A DNA stretch of 64,000 bases, taken from positions 434,001-498,000 of the forward strand of contig NZ_PTIX01000001.1 in assembly GCF_002934265.1 (NCBI RefSeq), in the 5' to 3' direction. The notes under the pieces are model-generated. The model saw nothing but the letters and a program-made list of their open reading frames with translations, ran no database searches and was not told the DNA's origin. Below, piece by piece: positions 24,742 through 34,100 of this stretch. A program made the position numbers and the translations under genes. Numbering within the stretch: the first letter of the stretch is position 1; each line of letters opens with the position of its first letter. This DNA is from Actinokineospora auranticolor. Its GTDB lineage: Bacteria; Actinomycetota; Actinomycetes; Mycobacteriales; Pseudonocardiaceae.

Positions 24742-24775
24742 AGACGCCCCGCGCCTGGGGTGGCGTGGGGCGTCT
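24742..24775. terminator. Hairpin downstream of the LysR gene
   Basis: Arms AGACGCCCC (24742-24750) and GGGGCGTCT (24767-24775) pair perfectly over nine bases with a 16-base loop, starting 12 bases beyond the LysR stop on the minus strand. No T-tract, as is usual for GC-rich actinobacterial terminators. Confidence 0.6.
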
Positions 24776-24786
24776 ACTGTGGACTA

Positions 24787-25758
24787 TCAGAACGTGGGTG
24801 TGCTGTGTCTGCCCTCGTTGGCCCACCAGCGGCGGAAGTACTCGTTTCGGGAGCCGGTGCGTTGGTAGAGGGCTATCAGCTCCGCGCAGATCTCGCCGAT
24901 GTGTTCGGCGACCCTGGTCTCCGGGCGGTACACCACCCGCAGGCATTGGCGCAGGGGGCTGCCCACCAGGCCCCGCAGTCGGATGCGGCCCGGGATGTCC
25001 TGGCCGGTGATCAGGGCGGGGGCTATAGCGGCCCGGGTGGCCACCAGCTCGTGCGCCGTGGGTGTGTACAGGACCTCGTGCTGCTGGTCCATCGTCACCC
25101 CGTGGCGGTGGCACACCTGCCTCAGGTACACCGGCCACTGGCTCATCCCCGGTGGCTCGTCCACCCACGGGAACTCCGCCAGCGCCTCCAACTTGACCGC
25201 GTGCTCGTGCGCCAGCGGGTGGTCCGGGGCGACCATGACCAGCACCGGCTCGTCGGGTACCAGGACCTCGCTCTGCACCCCGTCCGGCAGGCGCGGGGTG
25301 AAGCCCGGCCACTCGTACACCGTGGCCAGGTCCAGGGCCCCGTTCGCGACTTGGTCGACGGTTGCTTGCGGGTCCGCCTCCTCGGTGAGGCGCACCCCCG
25401 GCACCCACTCCAAGCCGGACAACCAGCGGCTCAGGTCCAGGTGCAGGTAGCCGCCGCAGCCGCCCAGGCGGACCGGGGGTGTACCGGCCAGGCGGGCCTG
25501 GGACTCGGCTCGCCTGCGGATGCCCTGCAGCCCGCGCAGGACGGCGCGGGCCTCGGCCAGGACGTTGTGGCCGAACGGAGTGGGGCAGGAACCCCGCTCG
25601 GCCCGGAAGAACAGCTGGCCGCCCAGGGTGTTCTCGATGCGCTGGAGCTGGCCGGTGAGCCCGGGCTGGGACAGCCCGAGCACCTTGGACGCGCGGTTGA
25701 GGCTGCCGGACTCGGCGATGGCCACGATCACGCGCAGGTGGCGGATCTCGACCTCCAT
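24787..25758 (-). CDS. LysR-family transcriptional regulator
   Basis: A 323-residue LysR protein. The winged HTH is at the N terminus (IRHLRVIVAIAESGSLNRAS, KVLGLSQPGLTGQLQRIE) and is followed by a substrate-binding domain (PVRLGGCGGYLHLDL, LVMVAPDHPLAHEHAV). The ATG at 25756-25758 is taken as start since it lies just before the HTH. It is read in the same direction as, and downstream of, the AKR and SDR genes, with a 230-base gap that carries a large palindrome, a probable binding site for itself. A likely pathway or resistance regulator; ligand unknown. Confidence 0.92.
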   Translation of the reverse strand: MEVEIRHLRVIVAIAESGSLNRASKVLGLSQPGLTGQLQRIENTLGGQLFFRAERGSCPTPFGHNVLAEARAVLRGLQGIRRRAESQARLAGTPPVRLGGCGGYLHLDLSRWLSGLEWVPGVRLTEEADPQATVDQVANGALDLATVYEWPGFTPRLPDGVQSEVLVPDEPVLVMVAPDHPLAHEHAVKLEALAEFPWVDEPPGMSQWPVYLRQVCHRHGVTMDQQHEVLYTPTAHELVATRAAIAPALITGQDIPGRIRLRGLVGSPLRQCLRVVYRPETRVAEHIGEICAELIALYQRTGSRNEYFRRWWANEGRHSTPTF

Positions 25759-25937
25759 GTGGTGACTCCGTCCGCAGGGTGGGGGGCGCCTCGCATCCGG
25801 TGCCGGTCGGCCACGACGCACCCGTGGGGTCCACGGCGCCCGCCCCGGGGACTCCCACCCGGCGCGGGCCGGGTGGGCGGGTGGTGCGGATTCGCCGCGC
25901 ACAGGAGAAATGCGGTCGTGGAGACCGCCAGCCCATT

Positions 25938-25965
25938 ATAGGGCCGGTTGGCGGTAACCGGTCTA
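25938..25965. promoter_or_regulatory. Palindrome upstream of the LysR gene
   Basis: CCGGTT (25944-25949) and AACCGG (25956-25961) are separated by GGCGGT. The symmetry goes further out to ATAG on the left and CTAT on the right with one extra base, giving a near-palindrome of about 28 bases. It fits a LysR dimer or tetramer site for autoregulation. A smaller repeat ATAGC/GCTAT follows near 25978-25992. Confidence 0.55.
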
Positions 25966-25988
25966 TCCCACCATTGCATAGCGGACGG

Positions 25989-26996
25989 CTATAGCGCCGC
26001 CGGATCTATGTCCCGGTATTGCGGTGGTGTGAATGTCAGTCTTGGGTCAGTTTGCACGAATGTTCCCAAAAGCTGGTCGATCTGTCCCAGGGTGTCCAAG
26101 TCCAGCGTCACCCCGGACGCCCCCGCGTTCTCCCGCACCTGCTCCGGCCGGGTCGCCCCGACGACCACCGTGCCCACCAACGGGTTCTGCAACACCCAGG
26201 CCAGGGCCAGTTGCGCCATGGTCAGCCCGCAGTGCCGCGCCACCCCGCGCAGCGGCTCGACGCGGGTGAGCAGCTCCTCGTGCAGCAGCGGCCAGATCAG
26301 CGCCCGCGCCAGGTCGCCGCCCGCCGCGACCCGGGAATCCGCTGGGAAATTCCCATCGGCGTAGCGGCCCGCGAGCACGCCCTGGGCGAGCGAGACCGCG
26401 GCCAGTTGTCCGATTCCCAACCGTTCACACGCGGGGATCACCTGGGATTCCGGTACCCGCCACAGCATCGAGTACTGCGGCTGGTTGCCGACCAGCGGCA
26501 CGCGGTGCTTCTCGGCCAGCGGCGCGGCCTGCTGGATCTGCTCCGCGGTCCACTCCGAGGTGGCCACGTAGTGCACCTTCCCCTGCCGCACCAGGTCCGA
26601 CAGGGCGACGAAGGTCTCCTCCAACGGGGTCTGGTAGTCGTAGCGCAGCAGGTGGTAGAGGTCGATGTGGTCGGTGCCCAGCCTGCGCAGGGAACCGTGC
26701 AGCGAGGCGAAGACGCTCTTGCGGCTCAACCCGCCCTGCGTGGTGCCGTCGTCCTCCGGCCAGTACACGCCGGTGGACAGCACGATCGAGTCGCGGTGGG
26801 CGCCCTTCAGCCCGCGCGCCAACGATTCCTCCGCCGCGCCGCGGTCCCACGCCGCCGCGGTGTTGAACAGCGTCACGCCCTCGTCGACCGCGGCGCGCAC
26901 GCAGTCGGCGGCGTGCTCGGTGTCGTGCGTCAGCCAGTTGCCGTAGCCGATCTCGCTCACCACGAGACCGCTGGCGCCCAGGTTGCGGTAGCGCAC
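25989..26996 (-). CDS. Aldo-keto reductase homologue lacking the catalytic tetrad
   Basis: A 335-residue protein with the whole AKR barrel (N-term VRYRNLGASGLVVSEIGYG; EWTAEQIQQAAPLAEKH; SLAQGVLAGRYADGN). Compared with the common family lines, the four catalytic residues are all changed. FDTAEVYG is FNTAAAWD (Asp to Asn, Tyr to Trp), the IATKV Lys is Gly in VLSTGVYWP, and the QLHR His is Leu in YHLLRYD. The cofactor-binding C terminus (VVVGATRPEQVRENAG) seems intact. It may be a non-catalytic NADPH sensor/partner or use another chemistry. GTG at 26994-26996 follows the SDR stop by three bases, so both are in one operon read away from the PKS genes. Confidence 0.9.
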   Translation of the reverse strand: MRYRNLGASGLVVSEIGYGNWLTHDTEHAADCVRAAVDEGVTLFNTAAAWDRGAAEESLARGLKGAHRDSIVLSTGVYWPEDDGTTQGGLSRKSVFASLHGSLRRLGTDHIDLYHLLRYDYQTPLEETFVALSDLVRQGKVHYVATSEWTAEQIQQAAPLAEKHRVPLVGNQPQYSMLWRVPESQVIPACERLGIGQLAAVSLAQGVLAGRYADGNFPADSRVAAGGDLARALIWPLLHEELLTRVEPLRGVARHCGLTMAQLALAWVLQNPLVGTVVVGATRPEQVRENAGASGVTLDLDTLGQIDQLLGTFVQTDPRLTFTPPQYRDIDPAAL

Positions 26997-26999
26997 GGC

Positions 27000-27839
27000 T
27001 CAGCCCCGCCCGTTCGGCTGCCCGAGGCGCACCGGTTGCGGCGCCTGCATTGTCGGCAGCGTGGCCACCGTCTCGCGCAGCCACTCGTCCGGGCACGCGG
27101 CCTTGTGCGCGTAGTCCACGCCCGCGCTCGGGTGCGGCAGGATCAGCAGCTTCTCGTGGGCCATCGCGGTGAGCACCGACTCGGCCACCTCCTCGGGCTC
27201 CAGCAGCGGACCCATGGACACCACCGCGTTGGCCGCCGGGTGGTTCGCGCGCACACCGTCGACCAGGAACGGCGTGCGGACCCCGAGCGGGCACAGCGCG
27301 CTGACCCGGATCCCCCGGCTGCGGTAGGTCACCGCGAGCCACTCGGCCAGTGCCACGGCCGCGTGCTTGGTCACCGAGTACGGCGCGTCCCCCGGCAGGC
27401 TCAGCAGACCCGCGCTGGACGCGGTGATCACCAGGTACCCGCTGCGCGCGCTGAGCATCGCGGGCAGCGCCGCCTGCGCGGCGTAGACGTGCTGGAGCAC
27501 GTTGAGGTCGAAGGAGCGGCGCCAGTGCTCGTCGTCGGCGTGCACGCCGGTGCCGAACGCGATGCCCGCGTTGGAGCAGAACACATCCAGGCCGCCGAAC
27601 TCCGACACCGCCAGCGCCGCCAGCCCGCGCAGCTCGGCCTTGTCCGCGGCGTCGGCGGGCCGCGAGACCGCGCGCCCGCCCGCCGCGTTGATCTCCTCGG
27701 CGACCCCCGCGGCCGCGGTGCCGTCGAGGTCGGACACCACGACGCCGCGCGCCCCCGCCGCGGCGAACCGTCTGGCCATCGCCGCCCCGATTCCGTGTCC
27801 CGCCCCGGTGAGCACGGCCACGCGACCGGTCAGCTCCAT
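27000..27839 (-). CDS. Short-chain dehydrogenase/reductase
   Basis: A 279-residue classical SDR. NAD(P) motif is TGAGHGIGAAMA, the second motif CSNAGIAFG, and the catalytic Ser-Tyr-Lys appear in TASSAGLLS and YSVTKHAA. The end carries an extra Pro/Gln-rich tail. Probably a ketoreductase or alcohol dehydrogenase acting on the polyketide or a sugar. The ATG at 27837-27839 follows GGGGAGAAC. It is the first gene of a minus-strand run with the AKR homologue and is divergent from the iterative PKS across a 338-base control region. Confidence 0.92.
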   Translation of the reverse strand: MELTGRVAVLTGAGHGIGAAMARRFAAAGARGVVVSDLDGTAAAGVAEEINAAGGRAVSRPADAADKAELRGLAALAVSEFGGLDVFCSNAGIAFGTGVHADDEHWRRSFDLNVLQHVYAAQAALPAMLSARSGYLVITASSAGLLSLPGDAPYSVTKHAAVALAEWLAVTYRSRGIRVSALCPLGVRTPFLVDGVRANHPAANAVVSMGPLLEPEEVAESVLTAMAHEKLLILPHPSAGVDYAHKAACPDEWLRETVATLPTMQAPQPVRLGQPNGRG

Positions 27840-28177
27840 GAGTTCTCCCCTTGCCTGCCTTGCGAAGTACCTGGGTTGGCGTCCGTGGACCGGTGCGTCG
27901 CGAATCGACGGCGATTCACCTGCGCCGATGTCGTCGGAGGGCGCGGGAATTCGCCACTGGAAAGCCCGCGCGACCTCGACGCTAACACGTCCGCGAGCCC
28001 CGGGTCGGGCGGCTGAAATCTCGCTCAAGCGACGCTCAAACCCATTCTTCGAATGTGGCGACGCCGGATGGCTCGCGGGCATTGTCACCCGAAGCCGCTC
28101 CTGCGGTGTTCACATTTTCCCGGAAATGGCCGTAACCGGCTCGGCGGCCGAGAAGAAGTGCGGAAATAGGAGGCGCG
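27840..28177. promoter_or_regulatory. 338-base divergent control region, SDR vs iterative PKS
   Basis: No gene. It holds the start signals of both operons: AGGAGG nine bases before the PKS ATG, and GGGGAG before the SDR. Minus-strand TAGCGT near 27979-27984 could be the SDR -10. The main structure is the direct repeat at 28022-28039 with a CATTC-TTC-GAATG inverted repeat right behind it (28043-28055) and TTTCC-C-GGAAA at 28116-28126. Confidence 0.6.
28022..28039. promoter_or_regulatory. Heptamer direct repeat, candidate SARP site
   Basis: CGCTCAA occurs twice, at 28022-28028 and 28033-28039, with GCGA between, so the period is 11 bases. On the other strand it reads TTGAGCG-N4-TTGAGCG. Activators of the SARP family bind heptamer direct repeats of this period near the -35 region. 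The SARP encoded at 41752-43614 is the obvious candidate. Confidence 0.55.
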
Positions 28178-31100
28178 ATGTCCGACGCGCAGGTCGGCGC
28201 CCGGTGGCGCGTGCTGGGGTGCGGCCCCTTCGACATGCCCGACCCGCGGCTGGCCGCCGCGGTGAGCCGGGGTGGCGGACTGGGTGTGCTCGACCTCGGC
28301 GCCGACACCGCCGCGGTCCTGGCCCGCGCGGCCGGGCTCGCCGACCGGATCGGCGTCCGCGTGCGCCCGGGCTGCCCGCTGCGCCCCGCGGACCTGCGCG
28401 GGCGCGCGGGCGCCACCGTCGAGGTCGTGCTGCTCGGTCCGGACGCGCCGTGGTCGGTCGCCGAGACCGCCGCGCACCTGCCGGTGCTGGTCGAGGTGAC
28501 CGACCTCGACCAGGCCCGCGCCGCCGTCGACGACGGCGCCACCGGCGTGGTCGCGGTGGGCGGCGAGGCCGCGGGCGCGGTCGGCGAGCTGACCTCCTTC
28601 ATGTTGCTGCAACGACTGCTGCGCCTCGGCGCGCCCGTCTGGGTGCGCGGCGGCATCGGCCCGCACACCGCTGTCGGTGCGGTGGCGGTCGGCGCGGCGG
28701 GGGTGGTGCTGGACAGCCAGTTGGGCCTCTTCGGCGAGTGCGACCTGCCACCCGCCCTGCGCGCCCGGCTGGCCACGGCGGACGGGACGGAGACGGAGGT
28801 CCGCGGCGGTCGCAGGGTGCTGCGCGGAACCGACCTCCCGCTCGGCGAGGACGCGTACCTGGCCGCGGTGTCAGTCCGGCGCCACGGCTCGGCCGAGGCG
28901 CTGGTGCGCGGCTTGGTGCGCGACCTCGACACCGCCGGGGTCGACGTGGACCCGCGGGCCCAGGGCGAACCGGTGCGCCGCACCCTCGGCGTCGCGCACG
29001 CCGTCGCCCAGGGCCCCATGACGCGGGTCTCCGACCAGCCCGGCTTCGCCCTCGCCGTGGCCGACCGGGGCGCCATGCCCTACGTGGCCGTGGCGCTGGC
29101 CGACGGCCCCCGCACCGAGGCGTTGCTGCGCGACACCGCCGAATTGCTCGGTGATCGGCCGTGGGGCGCGGGCATCCTCGGGTTCGTCACCGAGGACCTG
29201 CGTGCCGCGCAGCTCGCCGCGATCCGCGCCGTGCGCCCGCACAGCGTGCTGGTCGCGGGCGGTACCCCCGCGCAGGCCGCGGCCCTGGAGGCCGACGGCA
29301 TCGCCGCGTACCTGCACGTGCCGTCGCCGACGCTGCTCGGCCAGTACCTCGACCAGGGCGCCCGCCGGTTCGTCTTCGAGGGCTCCGAGTGCGGCGGCCA
29401 CATCGGCCCGCGCACCAGCTTCGGCCTGTGGGAGGCGCAGCTCGGCGTGCTCGCCGAGCGCGCGGACCTGACCGGGGTCGAGGTGCTGTTCGCGGGCGGT
29501 GTGCACGACGAGGTCTCCGCCGCCGCCGTGGCCGCGATGGCCGCCCCGGCCGCCCGGCGCGGCGCCGGGATCGGCGTGCTGATGGGCACCGCGTACCTGT
29601 TCACCGAGGAGGCCGTGCGGCACGGCGCGATCACCGACCGGTACCAGCGCGAGGTCATGGTGGCCGAGCGGACCGTCACCGTGCGGACCGCGCCCGGGCA
29701 CGAGACCCGCTGCCTGCCCAGCCCGTTCGTCGACCAGTTCGAGGCCGTCGCCGCCGACCTGACCGCGCGCGGCGTCTCCGCCCGCGACCGGTGGCAGGCG
29801 CTGGAGGAGCTCAACGTCGGCAGGCTGCGCATCGCCAGCAAGGGCCTGCGCCGCGACGGCGCGGTCCTCGTCGAGGTCGACGAGGACGGCCAGGTCGCGG
29901 AGGGCATGTACATGGTCGGCCAGGTCGCGGTGCTGCGCGACCGGCTCACCGACATCGAGGCGCTGCACCGGCAGGTCACCGAGGGCGCGGCGGAGTTGTT
30001 GCGCACCGGGGAAAGCGCGCGGACGCCGACGCGGGCGCGGGACCGCGAGCAGGCGCCGGTCGACATCGCGATCGTCGGTATGTCGTGCGTGTTCCCCGGC
30101 GCCGACGACCTCGGCGCGTTCTGGTCCGGCGTGCTGCGCGGCCGCGACGACGTGACCGAGGTGCCGCCGCACCGCTGGGACCCGGCGGTCTACTTCCGCC
30201 AGGGCGGCGGCGAACCCGGCACCACACCGTCGAAGTGGGGTGGCTTCCTGCCGCCCGTCCCGTTCGACCCGATGTCCTTCGGCATCCCGCCCGCGTCCAT
30301 GGGCAGCGTCGACCCGGCCCAGCTGCTGTCGCTGGAGATCGCCCGCCGCGCGCTGGCCGACGCGGGCTACCTCGACCGGGCCTTCGACCGCGACCGCACC
30401 GGCGTGATCTTCGGCGCGGAGGCGGGTGGCGACCTGGCCAACGCGAACGTGGTGCGCGCGCTGCTGCCGTCCTGGCTCGGCGAGGTGCCCGACGAGATCC
30501 TGGACCAGCTGCCCGCGCTGACCGAGGACTCGTTCCCCGGCACGCTCACCAACGTCATCTCCGGCCGCATCGCCAACCGCCTCGACCTCGGCGGCGCCAA
30601 CTACACCGTGGACGCCGCCTGCGGCTCCTCGCTGGCCGCGCTCGAACTGGCCTGCCGCGACCTCGCGCACGGCGGCGCCGACATGGTGCTGTGCGGGGCC
30701 GTCGACGTGCACAACGGCATCGCCGACTACCTCATGTTCACCTCGGCGGGCGCGCTGTCGCCAACCGGGCGGTGTAGACCCTTCGACCGCGAAGGCGACG
30801 GCATCGCCCTCGGTGAAGGCGTGGCCTGCGTGGTGCTCAAGCGCCTGGCCGACGCCGAACGCGACGGCGACCGGGTCTACGCGGTGGTCCGCGGCGTCGG
30901 CTCGGCCAGCGATGGCCGTTCCCTCGGCCTCACCGCCCCGCGCCCCGAGGGTCAGCGCCGCGCGCTCGACCGCGCCTACCGCATGGCGGGCATCTCCCCG
31001 GCGGCGGTCGGGCTCGTCGAGGCGCACGGCACCGGCACGGTCGTCGGCGACGGCACCGAACTCACCACGCTGACCGACTTCTTCACCACCGCGGGCGCCG

Positions 31101-34100
31101 AACCCGGCAGCTGCGCGCTCGGGTCGGTCAAGAGCCAGATCGGGCACACCAAGTGCGCCGCCGGGCTCGCCGGGGTCATCAAGTCCGCGCTGTCGCTGTG
31201 GTTCGGCGTCATCCCGCCGACCCTGCACCTGTCCGAGCCGGTCGCCGCCTGGGACCGGCGGCACAGCCCGTTCACCTTCAGCACCGCGCCCCGGCCGTGG
31301 CTGACGCCGCGCGCCGAGCGGGTCGCGGGCGTCAGCGCGTTCGGCTTCGGCGGCACCAACTTCCACGCCGTGCTCACCACCGGCCCCGGCGCGCCGCTGG
31401 AGCGGCACGCGCTGCGGGACTGGGACTGCGAGCTGTTCCTGCTGCGCTCCACCCAGGCGGTGCGGGACCTGTTCGAGCTGACCGGGGGCGAGCACTCGCT
31501 CACCGACCTCGCCGTGCTGGCCGCCGAGTGGCCGCGCACGGAACCGGTGCGGCACGCGATCGTCGCGCGTGACCTCTCCGAGCTGGAATCGGCTCTGCGC
31601 GCGGCCCTGGACGGCCGACCGGACCGCGCGCTGCACAACGCCGACCCGGACGCCGACCCCGGCAAGGTCGCGTTCCTGGTGCCGGGCCAGGGAAGCCAGC
31701 GCACCGGCATGCTCGCCGACCTGTTCGTCGCCTTCCCCGACCTGCGCGCCGGGCTCAGCGGACCCGCCGCCGCGCTCGCGTTCCCGCCGACCGCGTTCGA
31801 CCCGGACACCGCCGCCGAGCAGGACGCGGCCCTGCGGGACACCCGCGCCGCCCAACCCGCCCTCGGACTCGCCGCGACCGCCGTCGCGGAGCTGTTGGAC
31901 CGGGTCGGCGTGCGGCCGGACCTGCTCGGCGGGCACAGCTACGGCGAACTCGTCGCCCTGTCCGTCGCGGGCGCCTTCGACCGCGACACGTTGCTGCGCC
32001 TCAGCACCCGCCGCGCCGAGGCGATCATGACCGCCGCGGGCGGCGACCCCGGGACCATGGCCGCCGTGCGCGCGTCCGCCGACCGGGTCGCGCCGCTGCT
32101 GCGCGACTGGGGACTCGACGGGGACGTGGTCCTGGCCAACCACAACGCACCCGAGCAGATCGTGCTCTCCGGCCCCACCGACCGGATCGCCGACGCGGTC
32201 GAGCGGCTGGTCGCGGAAGGCCTGTCCGCCAAGCGGATCCCGGTCGCCTGCGCGTTCCACAGCGCGGTGGTAGCCCCCGCCGCCGCCCTGTTCGCGGAGG
32301 CGTTGGCCGACGAGCACGTCCGCCCGCCGGAACTGCCCGTGTACGCCAACCGGACCGCCGACGCCTACTCGTCCACTTCGGACGTCCGGGCCGAGCTGGC
32401 GGCGCAGGTGGCCGCGCCGGTGCGGTTCGTCGAGCAGGTGCGGGCCATGCACGCCGCGGGTGCCCGCACCTTCGTCGAGGTCGGCCCCGGCACCGTCCTC
32501 ACCGGACTGGTCGGCGCGATCCTGGCCGACGCCCAGCACACGGCGGTGGCCTGCGACCCCGGCGCCCCGGGGCTGCGCGGGTTCCTCACCGCGCTGGCCC
32601 GGCTGGCCGCCGCGGGCGTGCCGGTCGACACCGACTGGCTGGTGCGCGGCCGGGCCCGGCACCGGGCCGCCGCCGCGCCGTGGACGGTCGACGGCCAGCT
32701 GGTCCGCCGTGCCGACGGCTCCATCCCGCGCGGGGCCCTGGTCCCCGCCCGACGAATCACGAGGTCCCTGATGTCCCCCGAGTCCCCGGCCGCCCGCGAT
32801 CCCCGTGACGAGGTGGTCGCCGCCTTCCTGCGCACCAACCGCGAGATCGTCTCCGCGCAGCGCGACGTGCTGCTCGGCTACCTCGGCTACGCGGGTGCCC
32901 CCGCCGCCCCCGCCGCCCCCGCGGCACCGGTGCTGGTCGCCGCCGCGCCGCTGCTGGAGCCGGAGCCGGTCCTGGCGGAGCTGCCCGCGGTCGAGCACGG
33001 GACCAACGGGAGCAACGGCGTCAACGGGCACCACCGGCCGGTGCCGGAGCCCGAGCCGGAGCCGACCGCGTCGCCCGCCGACGTGCTCGCCGCGGTCGTC
33101 GAGGTGATCGCCGCGCGCACCGGCTACCCGCCGGAGATGATCGACGGCGACCTCGACCTGGAAGCCGACCTGTCCATCGACTCCATCAAGCGCACCGAGA
33201 TCGCGGGCACGCTGATCGCCAAGCTCGGCGTCGACGCCGAGGGCTCCGTGCACGACGAGCTGCACCGCAGGCGCAGCGCCCAAGCCATGGCGTTCTGGCT
33301 GGAGGAGCGGCTCGGCATCATCGCCGAGGAGCCCGCGCCCAGCCAGGACCGGGTCGTCGACGGCGTGCGGCCGCGCCGGTTCCTGCCGGTCACCGTGCCC
33401 GCCAAGCCGATCGGCGTGGCCCCCGACCTCACCGGCAAGCGCGTCCGCGTGGTGCACGACCCCGACCGCGCCGAGCACGCCGCCGCGGTCCGCGCCATGG
33501 CCGTGCTGCACGGCGCGGTCGACGGCGAGGTCGACGACCCCGACACGCTCATCCTGCTCACCCCGCTCGCCGTCGCCGACGAGCCGGTCGCGCCCCGGGT
33601 GTTCGCCGCCGTGCGCGACGCGGTCGGCGCGGGGGTCGACTCGGTGCTGGTCGTGTCGCCGCAGGTGGACGGCCAAGCGCCGTACCACGCCGCCGGTCTG
33701 CGCGGCCTGGTCCGCTCGGTGCTCGCGGAGCGGCCGAAGCTCTTCGCCCGCCTGGTCGAGGTGGCCCCCGACATCGCCCCCGGCGCGCTGGCCGACGTGC
33801 TCGCCGTCGAACTGGCCGAACACGACGGGCAGCCCGTGGTGCGCCACGTCGGCGCCGACCGGTTCGGCTTCGAGGTCGCCGAGGCCGAGCTGGACGACGC
33901 CGTCCCCGGCGCGCTCGGCCTCGACCGCGACTCCGTGGTGCTGGTGCTCGGCGGCGCCCGCGGCATCACCGCCCGGTGCAGCACCGCCCTGGCCGCCGCG
34001 TCCGGCTGCCACCTCGAACTCGCGGGCCGCACGCCGTGGCCGCCGGAGTCGGCGCCGCCGCCGGAGCTGGCGAACGCCGACGAGCAGGGCCTGCGGCTGG

